From contig NZ_CP029002.1 in NCBI RefSeq assembly GCF_003073375.1, forward strand, positions 296,001 to 360,000: 64,000 nucleotides of DNA, given 5' to 3'. The stretch comes from Lysinibacillus sp. 2017 (GTDB lineage: Bacteria > Bacillota > Bacilli > Bacillales_A > Planococcaceae). The notes beneath the pieces are model-generated. The model was not told the origin of the DNA. It made no database searches and was given only the letters and a program-made list of their open reading frames with translations. This document shows positions 13,035 to 21,765 of this stretch, in pieces. The first letter of the stretch is position 1. The number at the start of each line of letters is the position of its first letter. The position numbers and the translations under genes are program-made.

Positions 13035-14240
13035 ATGTTAGAAAATGTGGCACAAAAAATTGCTGATGCAACTAGTGATGTCATTAGTCATAATGTATTA
13101 ATAACTGATAAGCACGGTATTGTGCTCGGTTCAAGTGATTTGTCCAGAATAGGAACATTACATCAAGCATCTTTAGGAATCATTTTTAGTCGTAAAGAAA
13201 AAACACATAATGAGAATGTATCCAAAACAATGGTTGGTGTTAAACCTGGCATTACGTTACCTATTAATTTATCAGGAGAGTTAATTGGGACAATCGGCAT
13301 TACAGGAAATCCAGGAGAAGTTAAACGATTCGGTATGTTGGCAAAAAAATATGCTGAACTATTTTTAAGAGAAGAATTACTTAATAAGAAAGAGTTTCTA
13401 AAAGAAAAGATATTACAAAACTTAGTTCAAGAAATCGCGTCATATAATTCTAACTTTTCTCACAATGAAATATTATTATTGACCCGTGGAAAAGAATTAG
13501 GGCTTGATTTGAATATTTCTAGAGTTGTATTAGTAATTGATTTATTCCAATTTAACTCATTCATAAGTGATGTATTAAAAAATAATTTATTAAAAGACTC
13601 TCCAGAGATGTATATACAATCTATAAAGCTGCAAATAGAGGAAAAAATCCGAGAAGTTTTTTATAGAAATCAAGATTTTTCTGTTTCCTTAGAGTCAGAT
13701 AAATATATTGTATTTTGCGTTGTTTCTAAAACAGATGGTGAGGTTGAGATTTATGAAGAGGTTTATGCAAAATGCATACAATTTTTAGAGAATATAAAGG
13801 AAATTGGAATTGAGGCGTCTGTTGGGATAGGCAGAGTAGGAAGTGATTTGAAGTCTTTACATAATGCGTATTATACGGCGTGGGAAGCATTAAGAATAGG
13901 TAAAAAGTTAAATAAGACCCCTAAAATATACTATATTAATCACTATATTATCGAAGAATTATTTTCGTATGTACACCAGGAATTTTCGGAAAACTATATC
14001 AATCATACTCTTAAAGAATTAAAGCAATTATCTAATTTTGATGAAATGTTTCAGACTATTATTGTTTGGTGTGAAACGAATTTTAGCGTAGTTAAAGCTG
14101 CAAAACAACTAAACATACACCGTAACACACTCTTATACAGACTTGAGAAACTAAGTGAATTAACAGGCAAGGATTTAAAGGATTTTAAATCTGCAGTATC
14201 ACTTTATATAGCTATAAAGCTACATATACTAAATTCATAA
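13035..14240 (+). CDS. cdaR: CdaR-family regulator (sugar-diacid recognition type)
   Basis: This 401-residue protein has the three-part CdaR layout. An N-terminal diacid-recognition sensor domain (about 1-135) starts MLENVAQKIADATSDVISHN. A central GGDEF-like, non-cyclase domain spans about 140-290. A C-terminal PucR-type HTH (about 335-395) contains VVKAAKQLNIHRNTLLYRLE. CdaR proteins activate uptake and catabolism genes in response to small carboxylated ligands such as glycerate or glucarate. It has its own terminator and sits just upstream of the symporter and opine-dehydrogenase operon in the same orientation, so it is the likely regulator of that operon. The true ligand is unknown. The gene is more AT-rich than its neighbours. 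Confidence 0.88.
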   Translation: MLENVAQKIADATSDVISHNVLITDKHGIVLGSSDLSRIGTLHQASLGIIFSRKEKTHNENVSKTMVGVKPGITLPINLSGELIGTIGITGNPGEVKRFGMLAKKYAELFLREELLNKKEFLKEKILQNLVQEIASYNSNFSHNEILLLTRGKELGLDLNISRVVLVIDLFQFNSFISDVLKNNLLKDSPEMYIQSIKLQIEEKIREVFYRNQDFSVSLESDKYIVFCVVSKTDGEVEIYEEVYAKCIQFLENIKEIGIEASVGIGRVGSDLKSLHNAYYTAWEALRIGKKLNKTPKIYYINHYIIEELFSYVHQEFSENYINHTLKELKQLSNFDEMFQTIIVWCETNFSVVKAAKQLNIHRNTLLYRLEKLSELTGKDLKDFKSAVSLYIAIKLHILNS

Positions 14241-14250
14241 TGAATTATGC

Positions 14251-14299
14251 AAATAGCACAAAAAAGCATGTTTTTATATCATGTTTTTTTGTGCTATTT
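14251..14299 (+). terminator. Terminator of the cdaR-type gene
   Basis: A 20-bp stem: AAATAGCACAAAAAAGCATG pairs with CATGTTTTTTTGTGCTATTT around a short T/A loop. Confidence 0.8.
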
Positions 14300-14370
14300 G
14301 TCTAGTGTTTAAAAAGAATCGTACAGTTATCATTTAATTGTCGGAATTTTAAAAAAATGGAGGCGTGTAC

Positions 14371-15801
14371 ATGGGGGTAATTGACTGGATTCTTATTGTG
14401 CTTTATTTCGTGTTTATTGCTGTAATTGGGTACCAAACGACCAAAAAGGTTAAAACGGTAAAGGACTATAACGTTGCAGGGGAAAAAATATCTTGGACAA
14501 TTTTGTTCGCAAGTTTAGCAGCTTCAATTTTGGGTGGCGGAGCTTCTACAGGGATGGCCGGAAACGTTTATAAAGAGGGCTACGTATTTATGTTTGCTTT
14601 CTTTGCATACGGTATAGCGAGTATTTTAATTGGGATTTTTATAGCTCCAAAACTAAAAAAATATAAAAATGCTCAAACAGTCGGCGATATTATGCAAGTT
14701 CATTATGGAAATAAAGCAAAATTGATTACAGGAATATTATCTGTTGGACTTTGTACAGGAATTTTAGGCGGGCAGGCTTTAGCAATCGGTACTATGTTAA
14801 ACGTTATTTTAGAGATTCCGCCTTTAGTGGGGATTCTTATAGGAATGGGTTCAGTTATATTATATACATCATTTGGGGGCGTAATGGCTGTAATACAAAC
14901 GGATGTTTTACAGTTTGTATTATTAGGTGTCATTCTTCCTTTAACATTAATAATTGGTATTAATGCAGTAGGTGGAGCAGAAGTTTTAATAGCAAATGTA
15001 CCTGATCTGCATTTCACATTTTTAGGAGAATGGGGAATTGCTACTTTTATTGGTTTATTCATCACATTTTTATTAGGGGAAGCTTTAATACCACCCTACA
15101 CTCAACGTGTATTTACTTCCAAAGATCCAGAAAGTGCAAGTAAAGGGTATATTATTTCTGGTTTCTTCTCATTTGGGTTCTACTTTGTAACGGCAACATT
15201 AGGTTTAATTGCGTTTGTATTATATCCAGATATTCGGACAGATACGGCACTCCCTGCAATCGTTAAACAATTACTCCCAGTTGGTATCACAGGTTTAGCT
15301 GTAGCAGCTTTATTAGCAGTAATTATGTCGACGGCAAGCTCCTTTTTAAATTCAACAACAGTATCATTTATGCGTGATGTTTTTCCATTTATTAATAAAA
15401 AAACTATCACGGATAAACAAGAACTCTTTATTGGGCGTGTTTTAACAGCAGTCATTGGTGTAATTGCAGTTATTTTTGCATTGAACGTACCAAGTATTAT
15501 TTCGGCCTTAGAATATTCGTATTATTTATGGGCCCCAACTATAGTATTCCCGTTAGTAATAGGGATTCTATTAAAGATAAAAAATCCAACCGCAGGAATT
15601 GTTTCAATTATTGTTGGAGCAATTACAACAATTATATGGACATTTGTTTTAAATGAGCCATTTAGTATGTCAGGAGTAGCACCAGGGTTTGTAGCTAATA
15701 TTATTGCGTTCTGCATAACACACAATATTACTAAACAGTCTGGGCTCGAAAAAGTTAATTATTCCGATCATGAGGAGCTGGTAAAAAATGATGTTATTTA
15801 A
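14371..15801 (+). CDS. Sodium:solute symporter (SSS family)
   Basis: About 476 residues with roughly 13 hydrophobic segments make this a sodium:solute symporter of the LeuT-like fold. Early features are the opening helix after MGVIDWILIV, the loop KKVKTVKDYNVAGEKIS, and the glycine-rich ASILGGGASTGMAG. The ATG at 14371 is preferred because TGGAGG at 14358-14363 gives a seven-base spacing; an in-frame GTG at 14365 is too close. It lies in an operon with a 38-residue membrane protein and an opine-type dehydrogenase, under a likely CdaR-type regulator. The substrate is therefore probably an opine, an amino acid or a 2-oxo acid; the sequence does not decide. Confidence 0.9.
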   Translation: MGVIDWILIVLYFVFIAVIGYQTTKKVKTVKDYNVAGEKISWTILFASLAASILGGGASTGMAGNVYKEGYVFMFAFFAYGIASILIGIFIAPKLKKYKNAQTVGDIMQVHYGNKAKLITGILSVGLCTGILGGQALAIGTMLNVILEIPPLVGILIGMGSVILYTSFGGVMAVIQTDVLQFVLLGVILPLTLIIGINAVGGAEVLIANVPDLHFTFLGEWGIATFIGLFITFLLGEALIPPYTQRVFTSKDPESASKGYIISGFFSFGFYFVTATLGLIAFVLYPDIRTDTALPAIVKQLLPVGITGLAVAALLAVIMSTASSFLNSTTVSFMRDVFPFINKKTITDKQELFIGRVLTAVIGVIAVIFALNVPSIISALEYSYYLWAPTIVFPLVIGILLKIKNPTAGIVSIIVGAITTIIWTFVLNEPFSMSGVAPGFVANIIAFCITHNITKQSGLEKVNYSDHEELVKNDVI

Positions 15802-15904
15802 TATTTTATTGTACGGTATTCCTATAATTTTGATTGTCGCAACATTATGGACCGGAATTACATGTGCAAAATTTTATAAAGAGGATATTATCGACTCAAA
15901 ATAA
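15788..15904 (+). CDS. 38-residue single-pass membrane protein overlapping the symporter gene
   Basis: The frame starts at ATG 15788, 14 bases before the symporter stop, and ends at TAA 15902-15904. GAGGAGCTGG lies about seven bases upstream inside the symporter gene, a good ribosome site that suggests translational coupling. The product begins MMLFNILLYG, spans the membrane once (about residues 5-25) and ends with a charged tail KFYKEDIIDSK. Small single-helix proteins are known beside some SSS symporters as presumed accessory subunits; that role is inferred here from position and topology. Confidence 0.72.
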   Translation: MMLFNILLYGIPIILIVATLWTGITCAKFYKEDIIDSK

Positions 15905-15934
15905 GACTATATATCATTTAAAGGGGTTATAACG

Positions 15935-17035
15935 ATGAAAAGAATAGTAGCGGTATTAGGTGGAGGAAATGGGGGCCATACATTGGCTGCGGATTTGTCC
16001 TTAGCTGGTCATGAAGTTAGATTGTTCGAAATGGAAAAGTTTAAAGGGAATATGCATAGCGTATTTGAAACAAGAAAAATTGAATGTGTTGGGGAAGTAC
16101 TCAGCGGTGTAGCCGACATTTCTTTGGTGACATCATCCATTGAAGAAGCAATTGAAGGGGCAGAAGTTATTTTAGTAGCTGTTCCGGCATTTGCGCATAA
16201 AGGGTATGCTGAACTACTTGCTGAAAAGGTGAATTCTAACCAACTTGTAGTTTTATTACCAGGAACGCTAGGATCATTAGAGTTCGTCAACACTTGGAAA
16301 GAGTTAAATGCAAATAAAGATGTAGTGATTGCAGAATCAGATACTTTACCTTATGCTACGAGACTTGAAGGACCAGGAAAAGTACGAGTAAACGTTAAAA
16401 TCCTTGTTCAAATAGGTGTATTCCCAGCAACTAAAACAGACTGGGCAGAAAATATATTAAAAGATATCTTAAATGTAAGAATGGTTAGTAACGTATTAGA
16501 GGCTGGGCTGAGTAGTATGAACCCTATCGATCACCCCCCAGGCACGATTTTAAATGCTGGTCGTATTGAACGTTCAAATGGGGATTTTTATATTTACGAA
16601 GAAGGTATGACACCTTCTGTAATACGTGTAATGGAACAATTAGATAATGAGCGCATAGCAATAGGAAGTAAATTTGAACTATCCTTAATGACAATTGGCG
16701 ATTTACTTCACACTTCAGGATATGGACCAAAAGGAGATACATGGGAAGTTTTAAATGGTAGCCGTAGTTTAACACCGATTAAAGGACCTAGTAATTTAAA
16801 TTCGCGATATTTAACAGAGGATATTCCTTTTGGCTTAAAAACTTATGCTTCAATTGCTACTTACTTAGGCATTAAAACACCAGTTATGGATTCTTTAATA
16901 ACTTTGGCCACTATATTAGTAAATGAAGATTTAGAAGATCAGGGTAGAACAATTGAGGATTTGGGTATAAATGGAATGTCTGTTTCGGAGATAAAGGAAT
17001 ATGTAACTACAGGTCAAATTCTTATAGCTAAGTAA
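15935..17035 (+). CDS. NAD(P)-dependent opine dehydrogenase (octopine/nopaline dehydrogenase family)
   Basis: A 366-residue two-domain dehydrogenase. The N-terminal Rossmann domain (about 1-165) shows VLGGGNGGHTLAADLSLAG. The C-terminal helical domain is typical of octopine/nopaline dehydrogenases and contains LSSMNPIDHPPGTILNAG, with the conserved histidine expected to be catalytic. Family members reversibly condense an amino acid with a 2-oxo acid to form an opine. With a symporter directly upstream, oxidative breakdown of an imported opine is as likely as synthesis. The start follows AAAGGGG. It is the last gene of the operon. Confidence 0.85.
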   Translation: MKRIVAVLGGGNGGHTLAADLSLAGHEVRLFEMEKFKGNMHSVFETRKIECVGEVLSGVADISLVTSSIEEAIEGAEVILVAVPAFAHKGYAELLAEKVNSNQLVVLLPGTLGSLEFVNTWKELNANKDVVIAESDTLPYATRLEGPGKVRVNVKILVQIGVFPATKTDWAENILKDILNVRMVSNVLEAGLSSMNPIDHPPGTILNAGRIERSNGDFYIYEEGMTPSVIRVMEQLDNERIAIGSKFELSLMTIGDLLHTSGYGPKGDTWEVLNGSRSLTPIKGPSNLNSRYLTEDIPFGLKTYASIATYLGIKTPVMDSLITLATILVNEDLEDQGRTIEDLGINGMSVSEIKEYVTTGQILIAK

Positions 17036-17074
17036 TAGTTTAAAAGGTTATTAGACATCTCTATATTATCATCG

Positions 17075-17114
17075 AAAAGGCACGAACTGTTTTAACAGCG
17101 TTTCGTGCCTTTTG
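17075..17114 (+). terminator. Terminator of the symporter/opine dehydrogenase operon
   Basis: AAAAGGCACGAA pairs with TTTCGTGCCTTTT and there is a small inner CTGTT/AACAG helix. The T run is followed by GG. Confidence 0.85.
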
Positions 17115-17212
17115 GTGTGTTACCAGATCTTTATTTGGAAACGTTATTCACAATAGTAATCCAATCTCATGAGGGCGTTCATCAGTAACCTTAGGGTTGG
17201 AATAACCTTCGC

Positions 17213-17989
17213 CTAACGCAGTCTTTTAATAATTTCTCGTTCATTTAGAGGTTGAACAGGACGATGATTATCTGAGAAAATTTGCTGAAATGCTTGAACT
17301 TGTTCTTTTGACATTTCAATTGGCTGTTCAAAAACAATCCACTTTACTTCTTCTGTACAAGGAGGTGTGGTTAATGAACCGTCATAATGGAGAGCTATTT
17401 GATTTGGAGGTAGTAACGCTTGTAAGTCAATTAGATATTTTTTAGAAATAATTTTTTTAGTTTTTCCCTTTGGTAAGACAGCCCAAATAGATGCGAGTGT
17501 TTCATTTTCTCGACCTTCTTGAATCATCACTCCAAGGACGGCCAGTTTACCATTGTTGTCCTTATGTACTAAATGTAGTTCCATATCATAATTTTGACCA
17601 TTCAACTGGTGTTCACTAGGCGTATGAAAATGAAATTGAGAAAGCCTATACTCATTTCCTTCAATGACAATGCTGTTAATTTCATCTGTGGCATTAGCCT
17701 GTATGGTATGACCGTTGTTTTGGAGTGTAATCGTTGTGGGCTCATAGTAAATGGGCATTCCTTTTAATTTTTTATCTGCTTTTACTTGGGAAAATTCAAG
17801 ATTAATGGGTGATTGTTCGCGTCCGTTGACACACGCTGAGTTTTCAGGAGTTAGTTCCCCCCAGTATTCAGGTCCATTGAATTCATCATATGACCAACTA
17901 CTTTGTTCGGTACTAGCGACTTGTTCCGAGCATGCAACAAGTGCTAAGTTTAAACATACAGCTAAGAATAGGTAACCGTGTTTCCTCAC
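17213..17989 (-). CDS. Alpha-type carbonic anhydrase, lipoprotein
   Basis: This 258-residue protein reversibly hydrates CO2 at a zinc site on the outer membrane face. The signal peptide ends in the lipobox LVAC, so the mature protein begins at lipid-modified C20. The alpha-class landmarks are GREQSPINL (about 56-64), QFHFHTPSEH (zinc ligands H120 and H122) and MELHLVH (H139), plus TTPPCTEEVKW near the C-terminus. Start is GTG at 17989, with AGGAGGG eleven bases upstream. It is transcribed alone. Confidence 0.93.
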   Translation of the reverse strand: MRKHGYLFLAVCLNLALVACSEQVASTEQSSWSYDEFNGPEYWGELTPENSACVNGREQSPINLEFSQVKADKKLKGMPIYYEPTTITLQNNGHTIQANATDEINSIVIEGNEYRLSQFHFHTPSEHQLNGQNYDMELHLVHKDNNGKLAVLGVMIQEGRENETLASIWAVLPKGKTKKIISKKYLIDLQALLPPNQIALHYDGSLTTPPCTEEVKWIVFEQPIEMSKEQVQAFQQIFSDNHRPVQPLNEREIIKRLR

Positions 17990-18366
17990 CTTTGATAAAG
18001 CCCTCCTTTTCTCTATATACTATTCGCAGGATACTACGATAATTATAAAATGCTCCTATTCAAATTCCTTTATCCATATAAAGAATTACAAAGCTCACAA
18101 AGGGTAGTGGTTCACCTGCTTTTATAGCGCTGTGCATTTAGCGTAAATATACACCCTCATGTGACCAACTAGGACAATGACCTTATTCCCAATTTCGCTA
18201 GCAAAAAATGATTTTCTATGGAATATTGACCGTTTAGGGGGAACAAATGTCCTTCTAGGCGAGATTTCCCTTGTTTTCGTGTATTATATAGGATAGAATT
18301 TCTTTAAGTTAAATTATTAGAATTATTAGTCAATATAGATGTGTTAGGAATTTGGAGGAGAAAGGC
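17990..18366. other. Intergenic region upstream of hom and of the carbonic anhydrase gene
   Basis: There is no coding sequence. A weak sigma-A-like promoter for hom may be TTGTTT (18271-18276) with TAGAAT (18294-18299) at 17-base spacing. I found no T-box or other riboswitch. Confidence 0.45.
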
Positions 18367-19353
18367 ATGGCAACAATCAAGGCGGCCATTTTAGGATTTG
18401 GCACAGTAGGTCAAGGGATTTACCATATTTTAAAAGAGAAGAGGCAGGAGCTTCGCGAAAAGCTAGGTGTAGAACTAGAAGTAGCGAAGATTTTAGTAAC
18501 GGATGCGAGCCGAGAGCGTGTACCGGGTACGATGCATTTAATGACAGAGTCAATGGAGGACGTATTAGCAGAGAATGGCCTCCAGGTCGTATTTGAGGCA
18601 ATCGTAAACGAAGAGCCAGCATTTAGCTATTTAAAGCGTGCGGTTGAGGCAAAGTGCCATGTCATTACAGCAAACAAAGTGATGCTAGCTAAGCGCGGAG
18701 AAGAGCTTGAAGCGTTAGCGAAGGCAAATGGTGTATTCGTTGGTTACGAAGCATCTGTAGCTGGTGGTGTACCTATTATTAAAACGATGAAAAACATTTT
18801 ACTTGTAAATGATATCAGTCGTGTTCAAGGAATTTTGAATGGAACGACGAACTATATTTTAACGAAAATGCGTGCAGAAGGCTGGAGCTTTGAGTATGCG
18901 TTAAAAGAAGCACAGCGTTTAGGTTATGCAGAAGCGGATCCGTTTAATGATGTTTCTGGTCAAGATGCGTTAAAAAAGCTGATGATTTTATCGAGCTTAG
19001 CCTTCGGAGAGCAGCCAAACTGGTCGGACGTTGAGGTGATCGGAATTGATACGATTTCAGCTGAGCAAGTGGCTGTGGCGACGGAAAAAGGACTTCGTTA
19101 TCGCCATGTAGCAGAAGTAGAAAAGTTAGCAGATGGGACGATTTTTGCGAAAGTGGCACCGTTATTAGTCGATAAGGAACATCCACTTTACCCTGTGGAC
19201 GATGTGTTCAATGCAGTAGCGATGGATACAAATTATATCGGTAATTTATCGATTACAGGTCCAGGTGCAGGCATGTATCCAACGGCGAGTGTCATGGTGG
19301 AAGATTATGCAGAGATTATCGGTAAGTGCGCTGGATTTACAGTGACGATTTAA
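18367..19353 (+). CDS. hom: Homoserine dehydrogenase, short form without ACT domain
   Basis: This enzyme reduces aspartate semialdehyde to homoserine, the branch point to methionine and threonine. The N-terminal NAD(P) fold has GFGTVGQG (about 10-17). The catalytic domain contains TANKVMLAKRG, ASVAGGVPI, LNGTTNYILT and EADPFNDVSGQDA. The protein has 328 residues and stops right after the catalytic domain; the common Bacillus form of about 430 residues carries a C-terminal ACT domain for threonine feedback. ATG 18367 is six bases after GGAGGAG; an in-frame TTG at 18352 overlaps the ribosome site. A terminator follows at once, so thrC and thrB are not co-transcribed. Confidence 0.93.
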   Translation: MATIKAAILGFGTVGQGIYHILKEKRQELREKLGVELEVAKILVTDASRERVPGTMHLMTESMEDVLAENGLQVVFEAIVNEEPAFSYLKRAVEAKCHVITANKVMLAKRGEELEALAKANGVFVGYEASVAGGVPIIKTMKNILLVNDISRVQGILNGTTNYILTKMRAEGWSFEYALKEAQRLGYAEADPFNDVSGQDALKKLMILSSLAFGEQPNWSDVEVIGIDTISAEQVAVATEKGLRYRHVAEVEKLADGTIFAKVAPLLVDKEHPLYPVDDVFNAVAMDTNYIGNLSITGPGAGMYPTASVMVEDYAEIIGKCAGFTVTI

Positions 19354-19355
19354 TT

Positions 19356-19398
19356 AAAATGAAGCGAACTCAAATTGGATGAGTTCGCTTCATTTTTT
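19356..19398 (+). terminator. Terminator between hom and the convergent HTH gene
   Basis: AAAATGAAGCGAACTCA pairs with TGAGTTCGCTTCATTTT, giving T/A runs on both sides. It can serve both convergent genes. Confidence 0.88.
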
Positions 19399-19627
19399 AG
19401 TCTTCGTCTTTTACATCCATATCTTCAGGGATCGGCGTATTTCGCCAAATTTCTATTTCTTCTTTAATGCGTTCAAGCTGCTGATGGTATGTGTCAAATT
19501 GTGCGCTATTAATTAAAAAGTCTTCACCATCAGGAATTGCTTTAATTCGACCTGCATAAATGTATTGAAGAATCTGATGCTCCGGCATGCCAATGTCACG
19601 AGCAGTTTGTTCGACTGATTTATACAT
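19397..19627 (-). CDS. Small excisionase-like DNA-binding protein
   Basis: A 76-residue protein. Its first half reads as a MerR/excisionase-type winged HTH: SVEQTARDIGMPEHQILQYI, then YAGRIKAIPDGEDFLIN, where a helical pair is followed by a short beta wing. The C-terminal half is a charged helix. The start follows GGGAGG. No integrase or phage genes are near, so it is probably a stand-alone regulator or a domesticated excisionase. Its target is unknown. Confidence 0.82.
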   Translation of the reverse strand: MYKSVEQTARDIGMPEHQILQYIYAGRIKAIPDGEDFLINSAQFDTYHQQLERIKEEIEIWRNTPIPEDMDVKDED

Positions 19628-19757
19628 AATGATGACCTCCCTTTAATCTGTACTACCTCTATTATAAAACGAATTGCGGAAAACTTCATCTCGATAAAGA
19701 TTCTTTTGTATGCTAGCATAATATTATAAAATATGGTAATTACAGGGGTGCTGTAGT

Positions 19758-20624
19758 GTGAATATCTGGCCATACATATGTGTATTACTTGCGGCGATGC
19801 TTTGGGGGACAGTGGGCACAACGCAAACCTTTTTAACAGAAGGGATTTCTTCATTTTCTGTAGCGGGTGTTCGCTCGGCTATTGGGGGAGGTGTGCTATT
19901 AATCGCGACAATTGCAATGCGTAAAATTTCTTTTAAAAAGTGGTCGTGGAAATGGACGATTTTAGCGGCGATTGCCATAGCCTTGTTCCAAAGTTTATTT
20001 TTCACGTCGGTGCGTTTTACGGGAGTGGCAGTTGGAACGGTTGTAACGATTGGTAGTTCACCTGTTTTTGCTGGGATCCTGGAATGGCTTATTTGGAAAG
20101 TACGTCCAAGTAAGGTCTGGGGTATCGCGACGATTTTAGCAATTGTAGGTTGTGTATTATTATTTGCCAATCGCGGAGAAGCAGTTGTTGATCCAGTCGG
20201 AGTAGGGCTTGCTTTAACAGCGGGTTTCATGTTCGCACTGTATACGAATGTGAGTAAACAATTGATGGAGCGAGAGGATACATTACCAGCAGTTGCAATG
20301 ACCTTTTCAATGTGTGCACTATTTCTAATGCCATTTGCTGCACGTGACGGGTTGGGTTGGCTTACAGAAGGTACGAATTTAAGTGCCATGCTCTTTATGG
20401 CATTAGCAGCGACGAGTGTAGCTTATGTATTGTTTTTAGGCGGATTGAAAAAAATTAGTTCTTCAGCAGCGGTAACACTAAGCTTAGCAGAGCCACTAAC
20501 AGCCGCAATTCTTGGTGTATTTTTAGTGGGTGAATACTTAAGTCCACTATCTTGGGTAGGGGTTGGCTTACTATTAGGTGGGATTGTTGTTTTAACAGTA
20601 GGTGCGAGAAAGGCTGCTTCATAA
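19758..20624 (+). CDS. EamA-family transporter (drug/metabolite transporter superfamily)
   Basis: 288 residues with ten predicted membrane helices in two EamA repeats (about 5-135 and 148-282). The first repeat has AAMLWGTVGTTQTFLTEGIS, and the second has the typical ending EPLTAAILGVFLVGE. Such proteins usually export amino acids or other metabolites across the cytoplasmic membrane. The start is GTG 19758 with GGGGTG seven bases upstream. It is monocistronic. The substrate cannot be deduced. Confidence 0.9.
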   Translation: MNIWPYICVLLAAMLWGTVGTTQTFLTEGISSFSVAGVRSAIGGGVLLIATIAMRKISFKKWSWKWTILAAIAIALFQSLFFTSVRFTGVAVGTVVTIGSSPVFAGILEWLIWKVRPSKVWGIATILAIVGCVLLFANRGEAVVDPVGVGLALTAGFMFALYTNVSKQLMEREDTLPAVAMTFSMCALFLMPFAARDGLGWLTEGTNLSAMLFMALAATSVAYVLFLGGLKKISSSAAVTLSLAEPLTAAILGVFLVGEYLSPLSWVGVGLLLGGIVVLTVGARKAAS

Positions 20625-20638
20625 TGAAGCGGCTTTTT
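20610..20638 (+). terminator. Terminator of the EamA gene
   Basis: AAGGCTGCTTCA pairs with TGAAGCGGCTT around TAA, followed by a T run. It overlaps the stop codon. Confidence 0.75.
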
Positions 20639-20740
20639 CTAATAAAGGACATCCTGTTTTAATTTAGAGGTTAAGGAAAGTGTATGCTAGGCTCGCCAAA
20701 TAAAGCGTAGTCTATTAAATTATTTCTAATTTCTAAAGAG

Positions 20741-20795
20741 GTAAGGCGCTATTACAAGCAAAGGCGCCTTGCGTTAGCATAGCGCCTCACTATTT
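20741..20795 (+). repeat. Inverted repeat, terminator-like hairpin
   Basis: GTAAGGCGCTAT (20741-20752) pairs with ATAGCGCCTCAC (20779-20790) with one mismatch. A second palindrome, AAGGCGCCTT, lies in the loop. TATTTTT follows. Confidence 0.65.
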
Positions 20796-20828
20796 TTGAA
20801 GAAAATTTAATGAAATAGATCTAATATA

Positions 20829-20907
20829 GGCGGGCCTTACACACAGCACAAAGAACATTCGCAGAGACTCTTGCAAAGAGGCTTTGTGAATGTGTGCTTA
20901 GCCCGCC
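20829..20907. repeat. Long structured inverted repeat of unknown function
   Basis: Three helical blocks pair in register: GGCGGGC with GCCCGCC, CACACA with TGTGTG, and ACAAAG with CTTTGT. They are separated by small internal loops. An inner CTCTT-GCA-AAGAG hairpin lies in the apical part. There is no T run after it, so it is not an ordinary terminator. The whole gap 20639-21078 is otherwise non-coding. Confidence 0.6.
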
Positions 20908-20953
20908 CAACCGATACACCTGAATCATCACTTTATTAGAAAACCGATTAACT

Positions 20954-20982
20954 TTGACAATAGCTTTATCAACCTATAGTAA
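20954..20982 (+). promoter_or_regulatory. Promoter of the two-component system genes
   Basis: TTGACA (20954-20959) is followed at 17 bases by TAGTAA (20977-20982), with an overlapping TATAGT. TTAAGAA occurs twice downstream (about 20991 and 21024), about 33 bases apart; it may be a response-regulator box or chance in AT-rich sequence. Confidence 0.6.
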
Positions 20983-21078
20983 AATAAATCTTAAGAATTT
21001 CTTCAGAATTTAACTAACAAGATGTTAAGAAATGGAACGTATCATAAGGATATAAGAAAAAGTAAATGAGGTGAGCAG

Positions 21079-21765
21079 ATGAATCAGCTAACGGTGCTCG
21101 TGACCGATGATGACGAGGACATTCGTGACGGAATTGAAATCTATTTGAAAAACGAAGGCTATCATGTGTTGAAAGCAGCGGATGGGCTTGAGGCAATCCA
21201 GCTACTTGAAGAAAATGAAGTACATCTAATTATTTTAGATATTATGATGCCGAACATGGACGGCATAACAGCAACATTCAAAATTCGTGCCGAGCGTAAT
21301 ATTCCAATCATTATGCTCAGTGCTAAAGCCGAGCAATCGGATAAAATTCACGGACTGTCAGTTGGAGCAGATGATTATATTACAAAACCTTTTCACCCAC
21401 TTGAGTTAATGGCGCGTGTAAAATCACAACTTCGTCGGTATGTGAATTTAGGGACGTATGGGGAGCCAGAGCAAGCCGTTGCAGGACTGGAATTAGATGC
21501 ATCGGCCCGCGAAGTAAGAGTGGACGGGGAACCTGTGAAGCTAACACCAATCGAGTACAAAATAACAGAGCTCCTTTTAAAGAATGCAGGTCGCGTTTTT
21601 TCCATTAGTGAAATTTATGAGCTTGTATGGAATGAACAGGCTTATAATGCCGAAAACATTGTCGCAGTGCACATTCGCAAAATCCGAGAAAAAATTGAGG
21701 CCGATCCGAAAAATCCACGCTATTTAAAAGTGGTATGGGGTCTAGGTTATAAAATTGAAAAATAA
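21079..21765 (+). CDS. OmpR-family response regulator
   Basis: 228 residues. The receiver domain (about 3-118) has the acidic cluster DDDED at 10-14, the phosphorylation site D54 in LIILDIMMP and the conserved lysine in ITKPF. A winged-helix OmpR/PhoB output domain (about 130-226) follows, ending VWGLGYKIEK. It is a transcription factor activated by the histidine kinase encoded two genes downstream. The start follows GAGGTGAG. Its coding end overlaps the start of a small membrane protein gene, so the three genes form an operon. The stimulus is unknown; the layout resembles YvrH/VanR-type systems. Confidence 0.94.
   Translation: MNQLTVLVTDDDEDIRDGIEIYLKNEGYHVLKAADGLEAIQLLEENEVHLIILDIMMPNMDGITATFKIRAERNIPIIMLSAKAEQSDKIHGLSVGADDYITKPFHPLELMARVKSQLRRYVNLGTYGEPEQAVAGLELDASAREVRVDGEPVKLTPIEYKITELLLKNAGRVFSISEIYELVWNEQAYNAENIVAVHIRKIREKIEADPKNPRYLKVVWGLGYKIEK

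Noticed and set aside
19397-19627. Excisionase of a prophage or integrative element
   Set aside because: No integrase, attachment repeats or phage genes are nearby; it is kept only as a small DNA-binding protein.
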